A stretch of DNA of 62,836 bases. It comes from Cytidiella melzeri (lineage: Eukaryota; Basidiomycota; Agaricomycetes; Polyporales; Irpicaceae). A model generated the notes under the pieces. It did not search any database, had not been told where the DNA came from, and saw only the letters and a program-made list of their open reading frames with translations. The DNA is taken from contig JABYQR010000275.1 in NCBI GenBank assembly GCA_022592445.1, positions 1 to 62,836 of the forward strand, written 5' to 3'. This document shows, piece after piece, positions 45,197 through 54,115 of the stretch. How positions within the stretch are numbered: the first letter of the stretch is position 1; each line of letters begins with the position of its first letter. The position numbers and the translations under genes are program-made.

Positions 45197-48091
45197 TCAT
45201 CGCCTCGATGAACTAAGACCAGGGACTCTACCATCTGCCCACTCGAGGTCAGATGCTATAGCTTCTGTGATGTTCTCCAACGGTTTCCAAGGGATGGAGT
45301 CGAAGAGTGCTTTGGGTAATCTCTGAGGCGCGTTGGTATGTCTGGCGTGGAACTCTGCAATGCTCTCTTTTGCATTGGTCAGATTTACTGCAGGTTCCCA
45401 CGTTACATTGCCTTCTCCATAGCCTTTCCATTTGACTAGGTACTGCATTTGCTTCCGATAGATCCGACTGTCTAGGATCTTCTCGACTTCATAGACTTGT
45501 TGATCATCTACTATGATCGGTGCTGGTGGTTCTGGTATGAGGCCGTTTACTTCGTTTCCTCGATACGGAGATAGCCTTTCGACGTTGATGTTGTCGTGAA
45601 TACGATATCCGGATTTGAGTTTGATCCGATATGTATGTTCACCGGTCTTCTGAAGAACTGTGAAGGGACCAAGCTGTCTAGGCCCTAGCTTGTCAGACTG
45701 CTGATGTACTTTGACGTTCTTGGAAGACAACCACACGAGGTCCCCTTCCTTGAAGACTGGAGTAGCTCTACGGGTATATCCGGAAGCTTCGGCCATCTTT
45801 TCCTTAGAGAGACGCGAGGCAGCTTCGGCTTCTGCCCGAACCTGTCTGAGCTTTTCTAGGCGTGCGTCTAGATTTGGCATACGACTTTGACGACCAATAG
45901 GAATGGTAAAGTCCGGTAGATACCCGTACATGACTTCAAACGGAGAGTGCTGAGTAGATGAGTTGACCCGGGAGTTGATGGCGAATTCAGCCACTGGGAT
46001 GTATTCTGCCCAATCATCTTGTCGTTGGTCAACAAAGAGTCGTAGAATCTTTTCTACCTCTTGATTGGTTCTTTCCGTTTGACCATTGGCCTGAGGGTGG
46101 TAGGCAGTAGTCATGGCGCCAGTGATGCCTAGCCGTTTGTACAACGCTTGCATGACACGAGCTGCAAACTGGGGTCCTCTATCGGATATAAACTGTCGGG
46201 GAATGCCGTGGAGCCTGAACACCTCTCTGATGTGAAGGTCGGCTATACCGTCTGCTGTGACCGTAGACTGAGTTGGAATTACATGTGTTTGCTTGCTGTA
46301 CAAGTCTGTGTACACGGCAATCATGTCAAATCCCTTACTACGTGGGAGTGGTCCGACTAAGTCTACACCAACCACCTGCCAAGGTCCGTCTGGTACTTCG
46401 ATAGGCTGTATTGGGGCAACCGGGTGCTGTGCTGATTTGGTTCGCTGACACTTGTCACATCCGAGGACGTATTGTTCTACAAATGATGCCATACGAGGCC
46501 ACCAATAGTGCCGTGTTACTAGTTCCAGGGTTGCATGTTTACCAGGATGTCCTGCTGGTAGTGCATCGTGGCATCGACGTACAATCTCCTTTCGGACTTC
46601 TCGATCTTTGGGAATGTACAGCTTTCCTTTGTAGTACACCAGTCCGCTGTCTTCTTCCCACTCTAGTCCACCATCTGTCAACTTCCGGGGTCCGTCCTTC
46701 TTCAGCTTGGCTAATCCCTGAACCACCTCTGCTTCTCGAAGGCTGATGTCTCTGATTCGAGCTTCCAATGGGTCTGTTTCTAGAGTACTTGAGGCAGCTA
46801 TAGTTTGGAAGTATTCGGGTTTAAGCACAACTTGTTCTTTGTTGTCTGATGCATCTAGCACTTCCAAGGTTCTAACTCTGGACAGCGGGTCACCTTGAGT
46901 AAGGGTCTTTCCGGGTTTGTGGGTCAACACGAAATCAAACCGGCTAAGGTATAAGGACCACCGAGCTTGTCGTCTAGACAGATCCTGAGCGGTACGCCAG
47001 TACTGCAGATTCTGATGATCTGTGATAATCTCGAAGGGCGCGGGTAATCCTTCCAGATAGTGACGCCAATCTTCGAGAGCTCTGATGATAGCGAGCATTT
47101 CTCGATCATAGATCTCATAGTTCCGTTCCGCTTCGGCCATAGACTGAGACCGGAACGCTACTGGGTGCCATTGTCCATCCTCTAGTTTCTGCAATAGAAC
47201 CCCTCCAGTTGCAAAGCCAGACGCATCAACTTCAATACGTGTGGGACGATCGGGTTCCCATGTGACTAGGATGGGTTCCTGAGTGAACGCATCTTTGAGC
47301 ATCTGAAAACCGTTCTGCTGTGCTTCTCCCCACTTCCAAGGTTGGTCTTTCTTGGTGAGATCATGTAGGGGACGAGTATGCCGTGCAAAGTCCTTGATGA
47401 AACGTCGGTAGAAGTTGGCAAATCCAATGAAGCCGCGTACATCGCGGAGGTTCTGTGGTACCGGCCAGTTGGTGATAGCTTCTATTTTACCCGAGTCCAT
47501 ACGGATCTTTCCGTTACCGATGATTAGACCTAAGTACTCGACTTGTGACTGTTCAAATTCGCATTTCTCGGGACGAAGGTACAGGTCATTGGCTTCAAGT
47601 CTTGCTAGTACTTCATGGACGAGTTTACGATGTTCCGTGATGTCTGAGCTGAAGATGAGGATGTCATCCAGGTACACTGAGACCTTTCCTTCCGCAATGA
47701 GATCAGCAAAGATGGAGTTCATCATTGCTTGAAACGTGGCTGGAGAATTGGTCATGCCAAACAACATCACCTTAGGCTCGAACAGCCCTCGGTTTGTCAC
47801 AAATGCACCCTTCCATTCGTCATTTTCTTTGATCCGAATGTTATGGTAACCCCATCGTACGTCAAACTTAGTGAAGATTTTGGCTTGACGAAGTCGATTG
47901 GTAATGTCTGATACCAAGGGGAGTGGGTAGCGGTTTTTGATCGTGATGTCATTCAACCGTCGATAATCCTGAACAAGCTGAAGCTTGCCATCCTTCTTCT
48001 TGACGAAGAATACCGGTGAGGCCATGGGCGACTTGGATGGGACAATATATCCTTTCGCTAGGTTTTCCTCAATAAACTTGTCTAACTCCAC
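45197..48091 (-). CDS. G1 Pol: RT, RNase H, integrase, chromodomain (964 aa)
   Basis: A single long open frame. [22 protein letters not shown] (about residues 28-45), FTKFDVRWGYHNIRIKEND, LFGMTNSPATFQAMMN and the active-site YLDDILIF (140-147). RNase H: RIEVDASGFATGGVLLQ, YEIYDREMLAIIRALEDW, EIITDHQNLQYW. Integrase: zinc module (HDALPAGHPGKHATLELVTR to CDKCQRT), Asp in VGVDLVGPL, Asp in FISDRGPQFAARV, Glu in GQTERTNQEVE. The C-terminal chromodomain EVEKILDSRIYRKQMQYLVK with WKGYGEGNVTWEPAVNL probably directs insertion to modified chromatin. All catalytic residues are present. The frame opens on GTG because it is cut from the protease part by a one-base frameshift near 48085. Confidence 0.95.
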   Translation of the reverse strand: MELDKFIEENLAKGYIVPSKSPMASPVFFVKKKDGKLQLVQDYRRLNDITIKNRYPLPLVSDITNRLRQAKIFTKFDVRWGYHNIRIKENDEWKGAFVTNRGLFEPKVMLFGMTNSPATFQAMMNSIFADLIAEGKVSVYLDDILIFSSDITEHRKLVHEVLARLEANDLYLRPEKCEFEQSQVEYLGLIIGNGKIRMDSGKIEAITNWPVPQNLRDVRGFIGFANFYRRFIKDFARHTRPLHDLTKKDQPWKWGEAQQNGFQMLKDAFTQEPILVTWEPDRPTRIEVDASGFATGGVLLQKLEDGQWHPVAFRSQSMAEAERNYEIYDREMLAIIRALEDWRHYLEGLPAPFEIITDHQNLQYWRTAQDLSRRQARWSLYLSRFDFVLTHKPGKTLTQGDPLSRVRTLEVLDASDNKEQVVLKPEYFQTIAASSTLETDPLEARIRDISLREAEVVQGLAKLKKDGPRKLTDGGLEWEEDSGLVYYKGKLYIPKDREVRKEIVRRCHDALPAGHPGKHATLELVTRHYWWPRMASFVEQYVLGCDKCQRTKSAQHPVAPIQPIEVPDGPWQVVGVDLVGPLPRSKGFDMIAVYTDLYSKQTHVIPTQSTVTADGIADLHIREVFRLHGIPRQFISDRGPQFAARVMQALYKRLGITGAMTTAYHPQANGQTERTNQEVEKILRLFVDQRQDDWAEYIPVAEFAINSRVNSSTQHSPFEVMYGYLPDFTIPIGRQSRMPNLDARLEKLRQVRAEAEAASRLSKEKMAEASGYTRRATPVFKEGDLVWLSSKNVKVHQQSDKLGPRQLGPFTVLQKTGEHTYRIKLKSGYRIHDNINVERLSPYRGNEVNGLIPEPPAPIIVDDQQVYEVEKILDSRIYRKQMQYLVKWKGYGEGNVTWEPAVNLTNAKESIAEFHARHTNAPQRLPKALFDSIPWKPLENITEAIASDLEWADGRVPGLSSSRR

Positions 48092-48847
48092 TTGTTCATT
48101 CGGGACATGGGGTAGACCTTGGATCTGAATATCTTCGGGTTCTCTGTTAGATCAATCGTGTGATCCCAGGGTTGGTGCTCTGGGAGGCGCTGTGATGCTT
48201 CTTCGGAAAAGACTTTCTGGTGTCTGCGGTATTCTTCTGGAACCATCTGTTCGAACGTCTGTTGCTCTTTGGAGTGATGGGCCTTAGCCGCAATGTCTGT
48301 AGAGTACGTATAGCTAGCACAGGACCAAAGCTCTTCTTTGGTGTCCTGAATGATCCCGGCTCTAAGCCAGGCTCGTCTCTGCTTCCGATTGGCTATGATA
48401 GACTGGAAGGGCTCAAAGTCTTCTTCGGCTTCCAGTTCCATTTCTCCGGTAGCCCAATTGATCTTGGAGTTTGCTTTGCGAAGCCAGGGTAGGCCTAGAA
48501 TACAATCTTCTGGACCAATGTCTGTGACCAAAAAGGTTGCATTTTCCTTGATAGCCCCAACTTGTAGTTCAAGCTCTGCTCTGTGTGTGATACGTCCTCC
48601 TTGATTTAGAGTCCCATCGATGTTATGGAGTGGGATCTGTCTTTCTAACTAAGGGGACCGTACGTACTCGGTGCCGATTGACAAAGTCTTGACTCAGGAA
48701 TAAAGCGGTGGCTCCTGAGTCGATCATGGCTTTGATGCCTTGTTCTCTAAACACTCCTTTGAGCGTGATAGGAACTCGGAAGTGCATGCTAAGCGGGTCT
48801 ATTTCGGGTACTATGCAGGACAACAAGGTTTCAAAGTAGTTATACAT
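48082..48847 (-). pseudogene. G1 protease and linker, frameshifted
   Basis: The first frame (48847-48623) holds the aspartic protease motif AMIDSGATALFLSQDFVNRH. A shift near 48640 leads to the second frame (about 48640-48082) with NIDGTLNQGGRITHRAELEL, FLVTDIGPEDCILGLPWLRK and DHTIDLTENPKIFRSKVYPM, the usual lead into RT. It then breaks near 48085, where MSRMNKW replaces an expected in-frame join to RT. Sense is clear; expression as one polyprotein is not possible as sequenced. Confidence 0.88.
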
Positions 48848-49013
48848 GTTGTTAAATAAAACTGAAGACTGCGAATCAGGCTGCTGCGCGGGGCGGGTAT
48901 TTACTACAGGGGGACTAAAAATGTGTCCGTGGAAAAATCATCATTATCCTCCACTTCTTCTATGTAGGTCTTTCCAGAGGGACTCGAGGGTGCAGTTTCA
49001 CCTGGAGTCCTCT

Positions 49014-50570
49014 CTAAAAATCCCGTTGATTGCCAAGCTGCTTGACTTGGTCCGTGAGCGATGACATCTGCTTCATAATGGCATCGTAATCAAACGGAGT
49101 TGAAGACGAAGAGCTGGCGACGGTTGCGGCGGGCGGGGTAGGTAAGGGCCTCGCAGACGAGGATGACGAGGGGGCTGAAGTGGACGGATCGAAGAGAGTG
49201 CTGGCAGCCACCTTCTGTTGCCTAGGTGGGTACCCAAGGAACCGGCTTTGGCACACTTGCGTCTGATGGTTGCCTCCACAATGTCCACACAACTCCCGAT
49301 CATGTTTGCCGTCTTTCTTCTGGTGTTCCTTAGATCCACATCCGTAACATCTTCCATTCATTGCTTTCATGAAATCGGCACGTGTTTTCCCATTGGGACC
49401 GACTTTAGTGGCATCAATTTCCATAGCATTGGAATTGCGAGACGGTTGGACAAAAGGAGCCGGGGACGAGGTGGAGACCGGGGTAGTTTTGAACACATTG
49501 GGGACTGTTCGACCTTGCTCACGAGCTTTTTCCTGAGCTCGAACCCGAAGACGATTGTCGATGTCGGTGGCCACATTGATCAGGTCGACGAGGGTGACAT
49601 GGGACCATGCAGTGTGGACCAGTTCATCCTTGATGGTGGTGCTCAGATGTTCATAGTACCGATCTCGGAGATCCTGTGTTGAGTATCCTGTCCTGTCCAT
49701 GATTTCCCAGAATCGGGCCGTGTATTCTGGAACCGTCTTTTTGCCTTGCCACAGCTCCCTGAGCTTGGCTTTAGCATCCACCATTTCATCAACCGGTTCA
49801 AATCGTGCTTTGAATGCTGTCCTGAAGTCATCCCAGTCACCGTTGAATGCCATTTGATGGCTGGCAATCAAATCCATATGGGGCGTAGCCCAAACTGCCG
49901 CATCTTCTGTCATAAATGACAGGGCTGACGAGATCCAGAGATGGTCCAACCGGGTCTGACCACCTTGGGCATTGTACGGAGACAGCTTCTTGTTAAACTG
50001 TGCGTACATGGAAAAGGCGGCCAAAAAGCGACGCGCGTCACTACTTGCATTGCCTTTGAAACTGGCGGGTTTCTCTACCACCCTTTCCCATGACCTGTTG
50101 TTAACTGGTTGTTGCTGGTTCTGAACCAGCGCTGTGATGGCTTGTGTCAGCTGTTGCTGACCGAGGAGTAGCGCATGCAGAAGTTGTTCTGCTGTGGGGG
50201 GCGGAGACGGTTCTTGTGTGGGGGCTGGGGTTGCTGCCCTAGAAGCATGCTGAGACACATTGGTGGAGTCCATCTGGTATTGCTCCTGCGTGAAGGTTCT
50301 ATCGAAGTCTTCTTCAGGCAAGGGTGGGAGGGATTCAAGGATACGAGCTTCTTGCCAATGATGAATGGGTCAATACTGGTTTGCGTACCGACCGGGATAT
50401 GCAATACCGTTGTATCGATTTGGACAGGACTGAGTTTCACAGGCTTCGTGTCCTTCTTCTGGGTCGTAAGACTTGTCTCTGATGGTCTGGTGATTGAAAG
50501 CGTGTGGGTAGTTTTCACAGGGGAGATGATCTCTAGACCAAACACTACTTCTGGGACTTTGAGAAGCCAC
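49014..50570 (-). pseudogene. G1 Gag with zinc-binding cysteines and a nonsense codon
   Basis: The capsid-like part contains EEDFDRTFTQEQYQMDST, VVEKPASFKGNASSDARRFL, WDDFRTAFKARFEPVDEMVD, KLRELWQGKKTVPEYTARFW and DRYYEHLSTTIKDELVHTAW, the retrotransposon Gag domain. Cysteine clusters CYGCGSKEH and CGHCGGNHQTQVC form the RNA-binding region near residues 325-357 of the frame that starts at 50321. A TGA at 50370-50372 interrupts the N-terminal part where the copy at 12501-13054 has CGA. The frame ends at TAG in a T5 run (49016-49020) with coding sense continuing in another frame. Confidence 0.9.
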
Positions 50571-50579
50571 ACTGTATTT

Positions 50580-51268
50580 CTAGAATGATACGAAGTACTC
50601 GTCCGACCAAACTCTGTCTAAACCTTTGAACACTTGTTCGTAATTCCTTCTTAGACCCTTGAAACTGATTTCTCCTATTGCCTTCAAACCCCAATCCAGC
50701 AGCTGCCACTCACACTGAGTGATAACAGTGGCTCGGGTTGGTAACTCCTCCAGAAGCTTTTCTAACTTCTGTTTCTCTTGTTCAAAGTTACGCCTTGTGT
50801 CTTTGTGAAGCTGTTGATACTTGTCGATGGTGGGTAGAATTGACAGACGTTGGAGGGTGGCGGTGAGCTTTGGAGTAAAGATTCCTTGAAGGTTTTCAGG
50901 GGTGTGCTTTTGGAAGTCGATGAAAGTCGGCTTTGCTGCTATGAGGGCTGCACCAGGGTTGGTAGCTGGCCGGGCTGGGAAGCGTTCTGCTAACGAAGGC
51001 TTCTTGGGAAGACTTGCTAAGGCCTCAGCTCGTTCGCGTGCGGTACGGGCAGCGAACTCTTTGGACTCAGCACGGAGTTTCTCAAACTCCTCTGCTGTAG
51101 GGAATCTGTGTACTTGTGGCTCTTGCCACGTGCGTGCTCTGCGTCGAGTTGATCAAACACGGCCTGGGGCAAGGCGCGATGGATCTGGACTTCTCGACGT
51201 GCTTGGTTCAGATCCTTGTGCAAAGGATCTGGACGAGCAATGAAACGGGAGTGGGATTCTTTCGGCAC
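50580..51268 (-). pseudogene. G1 upstream ORF1 with 70-bp deletion
   Basis: It begins MPKESHSRFIARPDPLHKDL at ATG 51268. Compared with the intact copy at 13067-13825, 70 bp are missing after HKYT at about 51114, between short tgtgt repeats, which shifts the frame. Downstream the original frame resumes (RFPTAEEFEKLRAESKEFAA) and ends DEYFVSF followed by TAG (50580-50582). The same frame then continues into Gag. Confidence 0.82.
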
Positions 51269-51427
51269 TAAGAATCAACCACGGAAAGTGAACGAGTCAG
51301 CGATCAAGCACGTCAAGACGGACGGCGATGGCTTACTCTCAAATGTAGGGGGGAATAAACTTTTAAAACTGGGGGAACAGGAAGACTTGATCCAAGCTAA
51401 GGGCAGTCGTGCCGGTAGCTGTGTGGT

Positions 51428-51437
51428 ATCTTGACCT
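51428..51437 (-). other. Putative self-primer binding site of G1
   Basis: On the coding strand, AGGTCAAGAT lies 2 nt after the 5' LTR. It does not begin TGG as tRNA-primed sites usually do. It is exactly complementary to ATCTTGACCT in the LTR (51655-51664 on the minus strand), which starts about 34 bp downstream of the TATATATA box at 51691-51698, where the RNA 5' end is expected. This is the Tf1/sushi self-priming arrangement. Confidence 0.7.
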
Positions 51438-51439
51438 AA

Positions 51440-52195
51440 TGTCGCGGAGCAACTGCTGCTATGCTGATAACCCTAAACAGGGAGTGAAGTAGAGAGGAAG
51501 GGGTGGATCTCCAACGACGACAACGAGGTCAAAGTCGATGATGAGCAGGCAAGCAGGCACTGGGGCCGGATACTGGCAGTGCAAATGACGAAGTTAATAG
51601 CATGCTTATACTAGGTTACATTGAGTAACTCACCTGGCAGTGCAAATGACGAAGAGGTCAAGATGCAGAACCAGGGAGGGTAATGAGTACTATATATACT
51701 GTGTCTGGGTGGTCTGTGCACCAGTTCCCACACTAGGGACTGGAGTAACTGTGGAACAATAAGGAACCCGGGTAACTGTCAAGGACCGGAGTAACTGTCA
51801 AGGACCTGAGTAACTGTCAAGGACCTGAGTAACTGTCAAGGACCTGAGTAACTGTCAAGGACCTGAGTAACTGTCAAGGACCAGGGTACGTAGAACAATA
51901 GAACTAGAACAATACAACAATAGAACAATAAGACCTGGGGGAATCCCTGGGGAATCCCCATCAATGGAAGAGGAACAATAGAACAATAGCCTAGGTTGAT
52001 CTGGAACCGCTCCAGACTGAGTCTAGGGTTTGGGTCTGGACTATTGATAAATAAGGCAGGATGTCACGTGACCCAGGTTAGGGTTAGGTCCGGTAACACT
52101 CCTAGCCGGAAAATAAGCGCTCTAGATAGGCGCCTAAGGCTGTAAACTTGTAAAAATATTGGAAAAATCCGGTCTCTGTTGGACTATCCATGTCA
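51440..52195 (-). repeat. 5' LTR of G1 (756 bp)
   Basis: By eye it is identical in sequence and length to 44423-45178. TATATATA is at 51691-51698 and the predicted RNA start near 51664. A possible 61-bp leader intron spans 51573-51633 (GTGAGT to CCAG on the minus strand), with the 21-bp direct repeat at both borders. Confidence 0.95.
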
Positions 52196-52200
52196 CCCCC

Positions 52201-54115
52201 TTTCAACATGAATATGGCCGACTTTGAACAAGATCTGCAAGCAGATCTTCCTCGTGGTAGAGGCCTCCGCCAACGTCAAGAAACTCTGTGCTTGCAGACA
52301 CGGCGTATGTACCATCATTCTTGTGAACTGTGAAGCAGTGTCATTAACGTGCTCTAACTTAGGCGAGTCCGTTGCATGTGCAAACACTCAGCGTGCTCGT
52401 AGAGTTCCCGCGGGCGCTGTGTCTGTTGCTGTGGATGAGAATTATTTTCCTCCTCTGCAACCACAGACTTTCACCCAACCAGGCACTGCAAACACTCAAG
52501 CCCCAGTCGGACTTTATCAATTTGGCTTGTCGACTGAGGATTTTACCCAGCCAGGCCCTGCAAACACTCCTGCTCCAGTCGAGCTTCAGTTTGGCCCGGG
52601 TCCATTGACTGAAGAGTTGCAGAAGACGGCTGCAGATCCAAATGGCAACAATAGTAATGGGTTTGCTGGCTCAGTCTACGGGAACAGTAACATGAGTGTT
52701 CCTTATTATTCTTATACATGTTTTATAGTATTATTTACTTGCTAGATTGAGGTCAACGTGGCTGTTCCGCTGGTTACGCGTTGTAACCCGAATCTTGTCT
52801 GCTGTGCTCCGCCTCACCTTGCCACACCTGTTCTGACACAGGAGGAGGTTTCATTAACCCCTCGTCGACCTCTGGCAAGTCGTGCACATCTCCAAGCCCT
52901 GACTCCACCCACCTCCACCCCTGTTGCTGGATTTGAAGCAGTCCGTGGCAAACTTCAAGCCCCTCTCACTAATAGATCAGCTTCCAAGCAAAACATTGTC
53001 AAGGTTCCTGATGACAACAACAACAATGTTGTTGAGCAGGAGCCTCCAAAGAAATTCAGGGCCGTCCGCCCCAGAGCAAGTGACATTGAAGACTTGGTGC
53101 GCCGAGGCATCATGATCCAAGCCTGCACTAACTTCCGAGTGGCCCTTGCTACTGAGGATGCCTTCCCCGGAGTGGACGCAGACAACATGGCAATGATTGC
53201 ATTCATGGAGGCGTGCGAGCAGAAAGGCATGTGTGAGGCCGTGAACATTGAAGAGAAGGACTTGAAGCTGGTGCGCACATGACTCGTGATTCTTGTGCCA
53301 TCTAGGTCAGAACTCATTTGCGATGTTTGATTTGCCAGATCAAGGGTCGCGCTTCTCAACTTCGTGGAGAGGTTGTCACTCTTGCGCGCGCGCGAGTCAA
53401 GTTTCACTATCATTTTCTGGACAAGGACAACACCACGCTCACTCTCGGGAAGAACTGCGAGAAGTATAGAGCGCTGACAGATTGGAATGCATTCATATAC
53501 AAGGTATGAAGTCAAGTTCTTGCATGCGCAGATCACAAACTCAATTATGATATTGGCTCATAGGACCCTGCTTCTCGTGAGCCTGGAACCCTGTTCCGCA
53601 ATCAGCTGCTGCAGGATGTGCTCAACCAAGCTTTCTTCCGCAACGCAAAAGATGAGGACATTGTTTACCGCAGCTGCTTCAATGCGTCCGAGGGTGGTAT
53701 TCCCTTGCCAACCATTGCATTGATTATCACCGCTGTACGTTCATCTGTTTATCTTTGACACTATCCAATATCTTTGTCAGATTGATTGTGCTATCAGCGA
53801 GTTCCGAACCGGGGAGCACATTCAACAGGAGTTTATGGAGAAGATGTTCACGAAGCAATACAGAAACTATCGGACCACTCTTGAGAACTGGAAGAAGTAT
53901 ACTGTCAAGCAAGGAACACTGAGTGCCGCGCAGGTACAGCGGAAAATGTACCGTCTGGCTTGGTGAGTGCTTGCGCACACTAATCCACTCTGGCTGACGT
54001 TTGAGTCCCTTCTAGTATTCATGCCGGCGTTGATGAGAACGCGGATGACACCATCACATCTACTCTCAGCATTACCAACTTTGCAGCTGACAAGGACACC
54101 CCGAACACAGTCTAG
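52201..54115 (+). pseudogene. DUF6532-like gene body, separated from its start by gypsy G1
   Basis: After the insertion the frame runs through ADFEQDLQADLPRGRGLRQR to a donor GTATGT (52305), intron to 52362, then a Pro/Thr/Gln-rich region with repeats (QTFTQPGTANTQAPVGLYQF). The DUF6532-like part has DIEDLVRRGIMIQACTNFRV, DNMAMIAFMEACEQKGMCEA, IKGRASQLRGEVVTLARARV, EPGTLFRNQLLQDVLNQAFF, IPLPTIALIITA and IDCAISEFRTGEHIQQEFME, ending TPNTV and stop TAG at 54113-54115. At least five introns are used. DUF6532 is a basidiomycete-expanded domain of unknown function. The gene starts head-to-head with the Plavaka transposase, suggesting it belongs to the same mobile unit. The exon junction near 52690-52746 is uncertain. 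Confidence 0.75.

Larger units (their letters stand above)
44423..52195 (-). mobile_element. Full-length Ty3/gypsy chromovirus G1 with target duplication
   Basis: It is 7773 bp between two 756-bp LTRs that look identical by eye, flanked by CCCCC at 44418-44422 and 52196-52200. On the minus strand the order is 5' LTR, primer-binding site, ORF1, gag, protease, RT, RNase H, integrase, chromodomain, purine tract (GGGGGGTAAT), 3' LTR. RT before integrase and a terminal chromodomain place it in the chromoviruses (Tf1/sushi-like). Pol is intact but the 5' half carries a deletion, a nonsense codon and several one-base frameshifts. Confidence 0.97.

Noticed and set aside
49010..49025. Programmed -1 frameshift at the gag stop (T5 run before TAG)
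   Set aside because: The bases do not form a standard X XXY YYZ slippery heptamer in the zero frame, and the -1 frame itself shifts again about 100 bp on at another T5 run, so indels are simpler.
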